Source of the DNA: CAVZAB01 sp963773155
GTDB lineage: Bacteria > Pseudomonadota > Alphaproteobacteria > Rhizobiales > Beijerinckiaceae
Reading direction: 5' to 3'
Assembly: GCA_963773155.1 (NCBI GenBank)
Contig: CAVZAB010000025.1
Location: 124,001-188,000, forward strand
DNA length: 64,000 nt
Part shown: piece by piece, positions 26,185-35,556 of the stretch
Position numbering within the stretch: the first letter of the stretch is position 1
Layout of the letters: each line of letters opens with the position of its first letter
Position numbers and translations under genes: made by a program
The notes under the pieces: model-generated
What the model was told of the DNA's origin: nothing
What the model saw: only the letters and a program-made list of their open reading frames with translations
The model's database searches: none

Positions 26185-27423
26185 ATGGCGCCTTTCTGTC
26201 AGACCCCGTCGCTCTCGCGTCGCGCCGTCTTGATGAATAGTGGTGCGCTCTATGCCTCCGCCTTCCTGCCCACTGTCGCCTCGGCGGCCGAACGGCGCGA
26301 TCCCAGGCTCGTGGTCATCATTTTGCGCGGTGCCCTCGATGGCCTGGCGGCGGTCGGACCCTTTGGCGATCCCGATTATGCGAGCCTTCATGGCGAACTC
26401 GCGCTTTCACCCGTCGGTGAGCAGCCCGGCTTTTCGCTCGATGGATTCTTTGTGCTCAACCCGGCTATGCCGACTTTCGCCCGCCTCTACAAAAGCGGCC
26501 AGGCGGCCGTCGTGCATGCCTGTGCCACCGGCTATCGGGAACGGTCCCATTTCGATGGCCAGGACGTGCTGGAAAGCGGCTATCCTGGGCCGGGTCGGGT
26601 CGATTCGGGCTGGCTCAACCGGGCCATTGCCGCGCTGCCGCGCGGCGAACAGATCGGCCTCCACGGCGGGCTCGGAATCGGGGCGTCGATGCCGCTGGTG
26701 ATGCGCGGGCCGGCGCCGGTTCTCGGCTGGGCGTCGCAGAGCATGCCGGCTGCGGGCGACGATCTCGCGAGCCGGGTCCTCGATTTATACACGCATCTCG
26801 ATCCGACTTTGGCCAGGGCCCTGCGCGAGGGGCTCGATACGGACAGGATGGCGGCCCGCCAAGGGGTTAGCGGCGAGATGGCAAAACCGCGCGGCGCGAT
26901 GGACCAGCCGGCTGGGATGCGGCAGGCCGCGATGGGGGCGGCGAAGTTGATCGCGGCCGATGATGGGCCGCGGCTGGCGGCCATGGCCTTCGATGGCTGG
27001 GATACCCATGCCAATGAGGGCGGTGCGGTCGGTCAACTCGCGCTGCGGCTGTCGGGACTTGATGGGGCTTTCGAAGCGCTCGAAAGCGGGCTGGGGCCGT
27101 GCTGGAAAGACAGCGTTGTGGTCGCAATCACGGAATTTGGGCGAACCGCGAAGATCAACGGCACGATCGGCACCGATCATGGCACCGGCACCGTCGCCTT
27201 TCTGGCCGGCGGCGCGGTCAAGGGCGGCAGGGTCATCGCCGATTGGCCTGGCCTAAAGTCGGTGCAGCTCTTCGAGGGACGCGATCTGATGCCGACCCAT
27301 GATCTGCGCGCGGTTCTCAAAGGGTTGCTCGCCGATCACTTCGGTCTCTCGAACGCGGTCCTCGGGGAGCGGATCTTTCCGGATTCGGCCGCGATCGCGC
27401 CGATGCGCGGCCTGATTGTCTAG
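26185..27423 (+). CDS. DUF1501 domain-containing protein
   Basis: A 412-residue protein of the DUF1501 family, which has an alkaline-phosphatase/sulfatase-like fold. The N-terminus is a Tat-like leader (LSRRAVLMNSGALYASAFLPTVASAAE). Conserved stretches include RGALDGLAAVGPFGDPDY, FDGWDTHANEGG and ITEFGRTAKINGTIGTDHGTG, the last carrying probable metal ligands Asp-His. Pairs with the DUF1800 gene upstream. Probably periplasmic; substrate unknown. Confidence 0.93.
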   Translation: MAPFCQTPSLSRRAVLMNSGALYASAFLPTVASAAERRDPRLVVIILRGALDGLAAVGPFGDPDYASLHGELALSPVGEQPGFSLDGFFVLNPAMPTFARLYKSGQAAVVHACATGYRERSHFDGQDVLESGYPGPGRVDSGWLNRAIAALPRGEQIGLHGGLGIGASMPLVMRGPAPVLGWASQSMPAAGDDLASRVLDLYTHLDPTLARALREGLDTDRMAARQGVSGEMAKPRGAMDQPAGMRQAAMGAAKLIAADDGPRLAAMAFDGWDTHANEGGAVGQLALRLSGLDGAFEALESGLGPCWKDSVVVAITEFGRTAKINGTIGTDHGTGTVAFLAGGAVKGGRVIADWPGLKSVQLFEGRDLMPTHDLRAVLKGLLADHFGLSNAVLGERIFPDSAAIAPMRGLIV

Positions 27424-27441
27424 GTGCTCCGCAGGGCGCGC

Positions 27442-28389
27442 CTATTTTGGTTCGCTACGCGCAAGGACCAGCAATGCGGGCGCCGCGCGGGGTCGGGCAT
27501 AAGCGACAAGCAGCGCGAAAAGCCCGGTCGATATGGCGAAGCCTACGATCACGTCGATCAGGTAGTGGCCGCCGTCGACGGGGGTTGCAGCGATCAGCAA
27601 CAAACTCCACAGGACAATCGGCCAGCGCAGCCAGCGGACCGGATAGGCGCAGAGGGCGGCGATGACGGCGCAGGCCGTGTGAAAGCTCGGAAAGCAGACA
27701 ATGCCCTTGGCGGCGACAATCGGAATGGTGGTCATGGTGCCAAAATGCATGGCCAGAAAATCATCGGCCCGGTCGATGCCGGTCACCGGAGCCCGGCTCG
27801 TCTCCACCAATGGGTAGATGCCGAAATAGCTCAGCGCCTCGAGCGCCGGAAACGCCGCCGACAGAGCGATCGTGACCAGCGCGGCAAGCGCGAAGACATT
27901 GAGAAGTATGCGCAGCTGGGCATGGGCACGGGTCGCATAGAGGACCAGGGCGACGAGGCCGATTTCGACGATCATGCCGTCGTAGGCCAGCGAGAGCAGG
28001 CTCGCCAGGCGTGGATGGGCCTGAATGAAACGGTAATAGACCAGCCAGTCAAAACCGAGTGACCGATCGATTGCGGCAAGGGCGGGGTGGATCAGCGGGC
28101 GAGGGCTCGCCGCCGCAACATAGGAGAATGTGCCGAGTACGAGCGAATAGGCGAGCAAATCGGCAGCAAGCGTCGCGGCGACGCTGAGACGCGGCGCATT
28201 GCGGCGGTGCGGCGCATAGGCGATTGCGATGGCCGCCATGGCGAGCAAGGCGATCAGCGGGCCGAAGGTCCCGGTGAGATCGAGGCTGAGCGCCGAGGCC
28301 CGGCTGACCAGGAGGCAGACCAGCGCGGCAAGGCCGAGCGCGCCGCGGGTGATCAGATCGAGGGTCTTGATCCGCGCCTGGTCGCACAT
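27442..28389 (-). CDS. PAP2 superfamily membrane phosphatase
   Basis: A 315-residue polytopic membrane protein with about six to eight helices. It carries the PAP2_3 (inositolphosphotransferase-like) active-site layout: CFPSFHTACAVI (PSxHxA) and VDGGHYLIDVIVG with the second catalytic His. The first PAP2 motif is weak, as usual for this subgroup. It likely dephosphorylates a lipid or transfers a phospho-head group. It is convergent with the DUF1501 gene and divergent from the aminotransferase. Confidence 0.85.
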   Translation of the reverse strand: MCDQARIKTLDLITRGALGLAALVCLLVSRASALSLDLTGTFGPLIALLAMAAIAIAYAPHRRNAPRLSVAATLAADLLAYSLVLGTFSYVAAASPRPLIHPALAAIDRSLGFDWLVYYRFIQAHPRLASLLSLAYDGMIVEIGLVALVLYATRAHAQLRILLNVFALAALVTIALSAAFPALEALSYFGIYPLVETSRAPVTGIDRADDFLAMHFGTMTTIPIVAAKGIVCFPSFHTACAVIAALCAYPVRWLRWPIVLWSLLLIAATPVDGGHYLIDVIVGFAISTGLFALLVAYARPRAAPALLVLARSEPK

Positions 28390-28553
28390 TTCTTCGCTCT
28401 CGGGTGGTCGCCAGCAGTTTCGCCGAATGAGCCTAAGGGAGGGTTAAGGGGCGGGTCCGGACGGCGAACGGTTTTGCCGTGTTTTATCGTTGCCCCGACG
28501 GATTGCCGCTCTTATGGTCCGACCAACGCCTTCCTGCCAATTGGAGCACGTCA

Positions 28554-29756
28554 ATGGCCTTCCTCGCCAACGCCTTGTCCCGGGTTAAGCCATCCGCCAC
28601 CATTGCGGTGACCCAGAAGGCGCGGGATCTGAAGGCCACGGGCCGGGAGATCATTTCGCTGTCGGTCGGCGAGCCGGATTTTGACACGCCCGACAATATC
28701 AAGGCGGCGGCCATCGAGGCGATCCGCCGTGGCGAGACGAAATATACGCCGGTCAGCGGCATTACCCCGCTGCGGGAGGCGATTGCGCGCAAGTTCAAGC
28801 GCGAAAACGGCCTCGATTACCGCTGGACCCAGACGATTGTTGGTACCGGGGGCAAACAGATCCTTTACAATGCTTTTCTGGCGACCCTCAATCCCGGTGA
28901 CGAGGTCATCATTCCGGCGCCCTATTGGGTCAGCTATCCCGACATGGTGTCGCTGTGCGGCGGTACGCCCGTGCATATCGAGACCCGGATGGCCGAAGCC
29001 TTCAAGCTGCAGGCCGCCGACCTCGAGCGGACAATCACGCCGCGGACGAAATGGCTGGTGCTGAATTCGCCGTCGAATCCTTCTGGGGCCGCTTATACGC
29101 GCGACGAACTGAAGGCGATCACTGCGGTCGTTCGCCGCCATCCGCACGTCTGGATTTTGACCGACGACATGTACGAGCACCTCGTCTATGGCGACTTTAC
29201 GTTTACGACACCGGCCGAGGTCGAGCCGGAACTGTTGGATCGGACGCTGACCATGAATGGCGTCTCGAAGGCCTACGCGATGACCGGCTGGCGGATCGGC
29301 TACGCGGCGGGGCCCGAGCCACTCATCAAGGCGATGGACATGCTGCAGGGCCAGCAGACATCGGGGGCCTGTTCGATCGCCCAATGGGCGGCGGTCGAGG
29401 CGCTTGATGGCAGTCAGGCGCATCTGCCGCGATTTCGCCGCGCATTCGAAGAGCGACGCGACCTCGTCGTGTCGATGCTCAACCAGACCAAATATCTGAC
29501 CTGCCCGAAGCCGGAGGGGGCGTTTTATGTCTACCCTTCCTGTGCCGAGGCGATCGGGCGGACGACGCCGTCGGGGACGGTCATTCGCAATGACGAGGAT
29601 TTTGTCAGCGCCTTGCTCGAGACCGAGGGCGTCGCGGCGGTGCATGGATCGGCATTTGGTCTGGGGCCGAATTTCCGGATTTCCTATGCCACTTCAAACG
29701 CGATGCTCGAGGAGGCTTGCCGCAAAATTCAAAAATTCTGCGCCGCTTTGCGCTGA
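28554..29756 (+). CDS. aatA: Pyridoxal-phosphate aspartate aminotransferase
   Basis: A 400-residue class I aminotransferase of the alphaproteobacterial aspartate/prephenate type. The PLP lysine lies in NGVSKAYAMTGWRIGYA; the phosphate and aromatic region reads VGTGGKQILYNAF and PAPYWVSYPDM; the carboxylate-binding Arg lies in FRISYA. The ATG at 28554 has a GGAG site and matches the family start MAFLANALSRVKPSATIAV. Converts aspartate and 2-oxoglutarate to oxaloacetate and glutamate; many relatives also use prephenate. Confidence 0.93.
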   Translation: MAFLANALSRVKPSATIAVTQKARDLKATGREIISLSVGEPDFDTPDNIKAAAIEAIRRGETKYTPVSGITPLREAIARKFKRENGLDYRWTQTIVGTGGKQILYNAFLATLNPGDEVIIPAPYWVSYPDMVSLCGGTPVHIETRMAEAFKLQAADLERTITPRTKWLVLNSPSNPSGAAYTRDELKAITAVVRRHPHVWILTDDMYEHLVYGDFTFTTPAEVEPELLDRTLTMNGVSKAYAMTGWRIGYAAGPEPLIKAMDMLQGQQTSGACSIAQWAAVEALDGSQAHLPRFRRAFEERRDLVVSMLNQTKYLTCPKPEGAFYVYPSCAEAIGRTTPSGTVIRNDEDFVSALLETEGVAAVHGSAFGLGPNFRISYATSNAMLEEACRKIQKFCAALR

Positions 29757-29922
29757 AAGCGGATGGCCGGTTTGAACAATTCTGGCAGGGCATGCCACCT
29801 TGGTCGAAGGGACGACCGCGTTTCCACACTTGCGCTTCGGCCCCGGGGCTGAGACGATTGCCTAAGGAGATGCCGGTCGCCCCGGCGCCCAGGCGTCCCG
29901 GCCACGGGAGGGCGCGCGCGTC

Positions 29923-31998
29923 ATGAATGACATTGCAGGGGGATCAGGTTCCGGCCGGATTGCCGGACCACGGCTGATTGCACTCGTCGGGCCGTTTCAA
30001 AGCGGCAAGACGACATTGCTCGAGAGCCTGCTTGCCCGCGCCGGCGCCGTGCAGCGGCAGGGCAAGGTCGGCGAGGGCACCAGCGTTGGCGATGCGAGCG
30101 CCGAGGCGCGCGCCCACCGAATGAGCGTCGAGCCCAATGTCGCCGCAATCGAATATCTCGGCGATCGCTACACCTTCATCGACTGCCCCGGCTCGATCGA
30201 GTTTCTCAACGACATGCGCAACGTGCTCGACGCTTGCGATGTGGCGGTGGTGGTTTGCGAGGCCGACAGCCGCAAGATTCCAATGTTGCAGGTGATCCTG
30301 CGCGAAATCGAGGAACTGGGCGTTCCTCGACTATTGTTTCTCAACAAGATCGATCTGGCGACCAATCGGGTGCACGAAACCCTGTCGATTTTGCAGCCGG
30401 CATCACAAACGCCGCTCCTGCTGCGTCAGATACCAATCTGGCAGAACGGCATTGCGACCGGTTTCATCGACCTGGCGCTAGAACGTGCCTTTGTCTATCG
30501 CGAGCATGCGCCCTCGAGTGTCGTCGATCTGCCGGTTGGCGAAGTGCCGGGCGAAAAGGAAGCGCGCTATTCGATGCTGGAGCGGCTAGCCGATTACGAC
30601 GACGCGTTGATGGAAGAGCTGATTTCCGACATCGATCCGCCGCGCGACCAGGTCTTCGACGATCTCGCCAAGGAATTGCGTTATGGCCATGTGGTGCCGC
30701 TGCTGATTGGCGCCGCCGATCGGGGCAATGGCGTCACCCGCCTGCTGAAGGCGTTGCGTCACGAATGTCCGGGCGTTGGCGTGACCCGTGAGCGACTGAA
30801 CCTTGCCGCGGAGGGGCCGCCATTGGCGCAAGTGGTGCGCACGATTCACACGGCGCATGGCGGCAAGCTTTCGCTTGCTCGGGTGATGCGCGGCTCGTTT
30901 TCCGACAATATGACGGTGGTCGGCCCGGCCGGCCAGGAGGACCGCATCGCCGGGCTAGCGCGACTGATGGGCACGGCCACCACGAAACTCGGCCGCGCCG
31001 AGACCGGCGATACGCTGGCCTTCGGCCGCCTCGAACATGTAGCGACCGGGGAGAGTTTCGTCGAGGCCAAGGCCGCCAAAGAAAGCTTGCGGGCGGCGGG
31101 GCCGCGGCCGCTGCCGGTGCATGCGCTTGCCCTTGTCGTCAAGGATCGCAAGGACGAGGTCAGGCTCGCTGCAGCGCTCGCCAAACTGATCGATGAGGAT
31201 CCGGCCCTGCAGTTCGAACAGGATGCCACGACCGGCGAATTGTTGATGATGGGGCAGGGCGAAATGCATTTGCGGGTCGCGCTCGAGCGGCTTGCCAACC
31301 GGTTCGGGGTGACGGTCGAGGCGCGGCGGCCCGGCATCGCCTATCGCGAGACCATTCGCGACAAGGTCACGGTTCGCGGCCGCCATAAGAAGCAATCGGG
31401 CGGCCATGGTCAGTTCGGCGATGTGGTGCTGGAGGTGCGCCCGTTGCCGCGCGGCGAGGGCTTTGCCTTCGAGGAGACGGTGCACGGCGGCGCCGTGCCG
31501 CGCCAATATTTCAGCTCGGTCGAGGCCGGCGCGCGCGACGGCCTGCAGCGTGGCCCGCTCGGTTTTCCTGTGGTCGACGTCGCGGTGACCCTCACCGACG
31601 GGTCGTATCATTCCGTCGATTCGTCCGACATGGCATTTCGAGCCGCCGCGAAACTGGGGATGGCGGAGGCCCTGGGCAAGGCGCGCCCGGTCCTGCTCGA
31701 ACCAATTCTCGCCGTCGAGATTGCGGTGCCTTCCGAGGCTTTGTCGCGAGCAACCGGGCTGGTCTCGGGGCGCCGCGGGCAGATTCTCGGCTTCGACCCG
31801 CGGCCGGGCTGGCAGGGCTGGGACTTGCTCAAGGCGCTGATTCCGCAAGCCGAGATCGGCGACCTTATCCTCGAATTGCGCTCGGCGACGGCCGGCGTCG
31901 GTCATTACACGGCTCAATTCGACCATCTTGCCGAGATTTCCGGCAAGGCCGCCGATGCGATTGTTGCACAGCGCCAACAGGAGAGGAACCACAGCTAG
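29923..31998 (+). CDS. Elongation factor G-like GTPase
   Basis: A 691-residue translation GTPase of the EF-G-like type, a paralogue of canonical FusA. G1 is GPFQSGKTT (residues 23-31, in place of the usual AHIDAGKTT), G3 is DCPGSIEF (in place of DTPGHVDF) and G4 is NKID. Domains II to V follow, with domain IV GHKQSGGHGQFGDV-like sequence (KKQSGGHGQFGDVVLEV) intact. The altered switch residues separate it from EF-G1. In other bacteria such paralogues act in ribosome recycling or have unknown roles. Confidence 0.88.
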   Translation: MNDIAGGSGSGRIAGPRLIALVGPFQSGKTTLLESLLARAGAVQRQGKVGEGTSVGDASAEARAHRMSVEPNVAAIEYLGDRYTFIDCPGSIEFLNDMRNVLDACDVAVVVCEADSRKIPMLQVILREIEELGVPRLLFLNKIDLATNRVHETLSILQPASQTPLLLRQIPIWQNGIATGFIDLALERAFVYREHAPSSVVDLPVGEVPGEKEARYSMLERLADYDDALMEELISDIDPPRDQVFDDLAKELRYGHVVPLLIGAADRGNGVTRLLKALRHECPGVGVTRERLNLAAEGPPLAQVVRTIHTAHGGKLSLARVMRGSFSDNMTVVGPAGQEDRIAGLARLMGTATTKLGRAETGDTLAFGRLEHVATGESFVEAKAAKESLRAAGPRPLPVHALALVVKDRKDEVRLAAALAKLIDEDPALQFEQDATTGELLMMGQGEMHLRVALERLANRFGVTVEARRPGIAYRETIRDKVTVRGRHKKQSGGHGQFGDVVLEVRPLPRGEGFAFEETVHGGAVPRQYFSSVEAGARDGLQRGPLGFPVVDVAVTLTDGSYHSVDSSDMAFRAAAKLGMAEALGKARPVLLEPILAVEIAVPSEALSRATGLVSGRRGQILGFDPRPGWQGWDLLKALIPQAEIGDLILELRSATAGVGHYTAQFDHLAEISGKAADAIVAQRQQERNHS

Positions 31999-32082
31999 AT
32001 CCGCTCGCTGCCTCGTGATTTGCTGTAATCTTGTCTGTTCCATTAGGCTGGCGCGCTAGATCCGTCGAGCCCAGGAGAGGTG

Positions 32083-33039
32083 ATGCATATTCGGCGCCGC
32101 AAGGCTTGGGAGATCGCCGAAAGCGAGGCGACACCCGAATCGATAGTCCTCAATCGCCGTAGCTTTGTCGGCGGCGCGGCGGCGGCGGCCGGCGCGGCCC
32201 TGTTCAGCGCCCCGGCGGCGGCGGCCGATGCCGATCCGACGGCCTCGCTTTATCCCGCCCGCCACAATGACGCCTTTACGCTCGATCGGCCGGTGACGGC
32301 GGAAAGTGTCAACGGCACCTACAATAATTTCTACGAATTCAGCTTTTCGAAGAACGCCTACACGATGGTCGACGCTCTGAAGACGAGGCCCTGGAGCGTG
32401 AAGATCGATGGTCTCGTCGACAAGCCGATGGAACTTGGCATCGACGAGCTAATTAAGGCGATGGCGCTGGAAGAGCGGCTCTACCGGCATCGCTGTGTCG
32501 AGGCCTGGTCAATGGCGATCCCGTGGACGGGCTTTCCTCTCAAGGCGCTGGTCGACCTGGCGAAGCCGACGGGCGCTGCCAAATACATCCGCTTCGAGAC
32601 GTTCATGAATCCGAAAATGGCGCCGCAGCAGCGCCAAACTCTTTATCCTTGGCCCTATATCGAAGCGCTTACCATGGCCGAAGCGACCAATGATCTTGCT
32701 TTCATGGTGACTGGCGCCTACGGCAAACCGCTCGCCAAGCAACATGGTGCACCGCTGCGTTTGGCGGTGCCGTGGAAATATGGCTTCAAATCGATCAAGT
32801 CGATCGTGCGCGTCAGCTTCACCGAAAAACGGCCGATTGGCTTGTGGGAGGCGCTGCAGCCGTCCGAATACGGCTTTTGGGCGAATGTCAATCCGGCGAT
32901 ACCGCATCCCCGCTGGAGCCAGGCAACCGAAGACGTGCTTGGCTTGAACGAACGGCGCCCGACGCTGCTATTTAACGGCTATGGCGCCCAAGTCGCCGAT
33001 CTCTACAAGAACCTGCAAGGCGAAAACCTCTACATGTAG
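32083..33039 (+). CDS. msrP: Protein-methionine-sulfoxide reductase, catalytic subunit
   Basis: Periplasmic molybdenum enzyme (YedY) that repairs oxidised methionine in proteins. A Tat motif NRRSFVGG precedes a hydrophobic leader (AAAAAGAALFSAPAAAA). The molybdenum-ligating Cys is C138 in RHRCVEAWSMAIPWTGFPL; the conserved GLWEALQPSEYGFWANVNP is also present. The ATG at 32083 follows AGGAG; the GTG three bases earlier is less likely. The partner haem membrane subunit gene msrQ does not follow, unlike in most genomes, so electrons must come from elsewhere or msrQ is unlinked. Confidence 0.94.
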   Translation: MHIRRRKAWEIAESEATPESIVLNRRSFVGGAAAAAGAALFSAPAAAADADPTASLYPARHNDAFTLDRPVTAESVNGTYNNFYEFSFSKNAYTMVDALKTRPWSVKIDGLVDKPMELGIDELIKAMALEERLYRHRCVEAWSMAIPWTGFPLKALVDLAKPTGAAKYIRFETFMNPKMAPQQRQTLYPWPYIEALTMAEATNDLAFMVTGAYGKPLAKQHGAPLRLAVPWKYGFKSIKSIVRVSFTEKRPIGLWEALQPSEYGFWANVNPAIPHPRWSQATEDVLGLNERRPTLLFNGYGAQVADLYKNLQGENLYM

Positions 33040-33056
33040 CCGCAGCAGACCAAAAA

Positions 33057-33084
33057 GGGGCCGACCCACGGTGGGGTACGGCCC
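33057..33084 (+). terminator. Possible terminator after msrP
   Basis: A strong stem (GGGCCGACCCAC against GTGGGGTACGGCCC, two one-base bulges) starts 18 bp beyond the msrP stop. No T-run follows (AATCTC), so it is a hairpin of uncertain function rather than a textbook intrinsic terminator. Confidence 0.4.
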
Positions 33085-33277
33085 AATCTCTTGAGCCTAG
33101 GCCCAGAGATCATTTAGAGGGGAATGGTTGAAGGCACCCGCCTGGCGCCGTGCCAAAGGAACCATCAACGCGCCAAGTCTTGCTGGCTCGCTCATGGCTG
33201 GCAAGTCGCGAATCGACATAGTAGCTATGCGGGTTTGATCGGCGGCCCTTTCGGCCGACCGACGCCATGATTGGCCC

Positions 33278-34168
33278 TCAATAATGCCAACGCTGAGCAT
33301 TGGCGACCAGAAAATCCCGGAACACCTGAACCCGCGCCACGCTTTTCATTTCCTCGGGATAGACAAGGTAGCAGTCGAGTTCGGGCATGTCGGCCTGCGG
33401 CAGCAGGCGGACCAGGCCGCTATCCGGCTCGACCAGATATTCCGGCAATACGGCGATCCCGACCCCGTTCTGCACGGCCGAATACAGGGCGTTGATATTG
33501 TTGACCGTCATCGCCGCCTGGCGGGGCGACTTCGGGTCCCGCCCGGCTAGCGGCAGCGAATTGATATTGTTCAGGAAGTTCGAACCGGCCCCGCCATAGG
33601 CCAAAATCCGGTGCTGATCGAGATCGGCAAGGCTGCGCGGCTGGCCATGCCGTTTCAGATAGTCGGCCGAGGCATAGGCATGAAAATGCATCGTGAAGAG
33701 GCGACGCTGGATGAGATCAGGCTGGACCGGCTGGCGCAGCCGCAGCGCAATATCGGCCTCGCGCATGCCGAGATCCAGTTCCTCGTCGGTCAGAATGACG
33801 CTGAGCCTGATTTCCGGATAGAGCTCCAGAAATTCGCCGAGCCGCGGCGTCAGCCAATTGGCGCCGATGCCGACCGTCGTGGTGATCCGCAAATCGCCAT
33901 GCGGCATTTCCCGGCTGTCGCTGAGGCGGCTGCGCGCCGCCTCGAGTTTCAGCATGATGTCCTTGACGGTTCTAAACAGCAATTCTCCCTGTTCGGTCAG
34001 GATCAGGCCGCGTGCGTGGCGATGGAACAGCGGCACTTCGAGATCCTGCTCCAGCGCGCTGACCTGCCGGCTGACCGCAGATTGGCTGAGGCCGAGCGTC
34101 TCGCCGGCATGGGTAAAGGAGCCGGCATCAGCCGCGGCTTGAAAAACACGCAGCTTGTCCCAATCCAA
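33278..34168 (-). CDS. LysR family transcriptional regulator
   Basis: A 296-residue LysR-type regulator. The N-terminal winged helix is typical: LRVFQAAADAGSFTHAGETLGLSQSAVSRQ. The remaining 200 residues form the effector domain (GIGANWLTPRLGEFLELYP). It lies 32 bp downstream of trxB on the same strand, an arrangement seen in other alphaproteobacteria. The effector is unknown; a link to thiol or redox state is inference from trxB. Confidence 0.92.
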   Translation of the reverse strand: MDWDKLRVFQAAADAGSFTHAGETLGLSQSAVSRQVSALEQDLEVPLFHRHARGLILTEQGELLFRTVKDIMLKLEAARSRLSDSREMPHGDLRITTTVGIGANWLTPRLGEFLELYPEIRLSVILTDEELDLGMREADIALRLRQPVQPDLIQRRLFTMHFHAYASADYLKRHGQPRSLADLDQHRILAYGGAGSNFLNNINSLPLAGRDPKSPRQAAMTVNNINALYSAVQNGVGIAVLPEYLVEPDSGLVRLLPQADMPELDCYLVYPEEMKSVARVQVFRDFLVANAQRWHY

Positions 34169-34200
34169 GGCTCACTCCGGGGTTGCGAATTGCGGGGGCA

Positions 34201-35209
34201 TCATTCGGCGGCGGCGCGGGCGCCGGCTTCGGCGGCAAGAAAGCGCTCGGCCTCAAGGGCTGCCATGCAGCCCATGCCGGCCGCGGTGACGGCCTGGCGA
34301 AAGACGTCGTCGGCGACGTCGCCGGCGGCAAAGACGCCGGGAATGTTGGTCGCTGTCGAATTCGGAACGGTCCGAATGTAATTGTTCGGTTTCATCTCGA
34401 TCTGGCCGACGAAGGGCTCCGAGGCTGGCTGATGGCCGATCGCGACGAAGACGCCGTCACAGGCGAGCGAATGGGTCTGGCCTGACTTGAGATTCTTGAA
34501 GTCGGACATGGGTGACGGCCAAGGGGGCTGCCGCTCCGTCGCCGGTGCCGCAGATTTCGTCAATCGCGCTGTCCCAGATTGTGGTGATCTTCGGGTTGCG
34601 GAAGAGCCTGTCTTGCAGAATCCGTTCGGCACGCAGGCTGTCGCGGCGATGCACAAGAGTGACCCTGGCGGCAATATGCGAAAGATAGAGTGCTTCCTCG
34701 ACCGCCGAATTGCCGCCACCGACGACGACGACTTCCTTGCCGCGGTAGAAGAATCCATCACAGGTTGCGCAGGCCGAGACACCATAGCCCTTGAACCGGT
34801 TCTCGCTCGCAAGGCCAAGCCATTTCGCCTTGGCGCCGGTCGCGATGACCAGGGCATCGCAGCTGTAGATCGTCGCACTATCGCCGTAGAGGCGAAACGG
34901 CCGGCTGGAAAGATCGACCCTGGCAATGTGGTCCTGGACTATGGTCGCGCCGACATTCTCGGCCTGGGCCTTCAATTGCTCCATCAGCCACGGCCCTTGG
35001 ATCGCCGCTGCAAATCCAGGATAATTTTCCACATCGGTGGTGATCATCAATTGGCCGCCCGGCTCGAAACCCGCGATCAGCATGGGCCGGCGCATGGCCC
35101 GGGCGCCGTAGATGGCGGCTGTATAGCCGGCCGGCCCCGACCCGATGATGATCAACGCCGCATGGGTCGGCGCCGGTTCTGACCGGGCCGATGGCTTCAC
35201 AGGGTTCAT
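34201..35209 (-). CDS. trxB: Thioredoxin-disulfide reductase, single-base frameshift
   Basis: NADPH-dependent flavoenzyme that reduces thioredoxin. The N-terminal frame carries the FAD motif IIGSGPAGYTAA, the redox pair CATC in SACATCDGFFYRG and the NADPH motif VVGGGNSAVEEAL. After THVRL it runs off into a premature stop. The next frame resumes with KNLKSGQTHSLACDGVFVAIGH and ends with the FAD segment GVFAAGDVADDVFRQAVTAAGMGC. Removing one base near 34499-34501 joins them into about 335 residues, the normal size. Start at ATG 35209 behind GGAGG. Given how seldom trxB is lost, an assembly indel is likely. Confidence 0.9.
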
Positions 35210-35556
35210 GAGACCTCCAGCTTGGCAACAAGCACTTGCGACAGGCTGGGCGCTGGGCCCAGCCATGCGAAAGAAGCAGGCTATCTATTCTATAGGCGCA
35301 GGCTCGGCCCACAGCAAGTCTGCCGGCGGAAGGCCCGCGACAGGCCGCTAAGCGGCCGAAAAATTTCGCCTGGGCGAGGCTGTTTATGGGCGATGGTGGG
35401 CGGCGTGCATCGATCGGCAGGGATCGATTCCCTCGCTTTTTGGGCGCCGGCGAAACCCGGCCTTGGTCATATCGGCGCACCCGCCGCTCGGCCGCCCATC
35501 CGCGCCACACAATTCGTGCTAGCCTTGCTCACAAGCGTCGAGACGGGGTAGGGGTC
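35210..35556. other. Intergenic region between trxB and the alpha-2-macroglobulin gene
   Basis: 347 bp between divergent genes, expected to hold both promoters. It includes a perfect GC palindrome (GGCCGCT-A-AGCGGCC at 35343-35357) followed by GAAAAATTT, which is not next to any gene end on the plus strand. No conserved reading frame or RNA gene was seen. Confidence 0.5.

Noticed and set aside
35343..35357. GC palindrome with following A/T run, terminator-like
   Set aside because: No gene ends next to it on either strand; it lies in the divergent trxB / alpha-2-macroglobulin promoter region.
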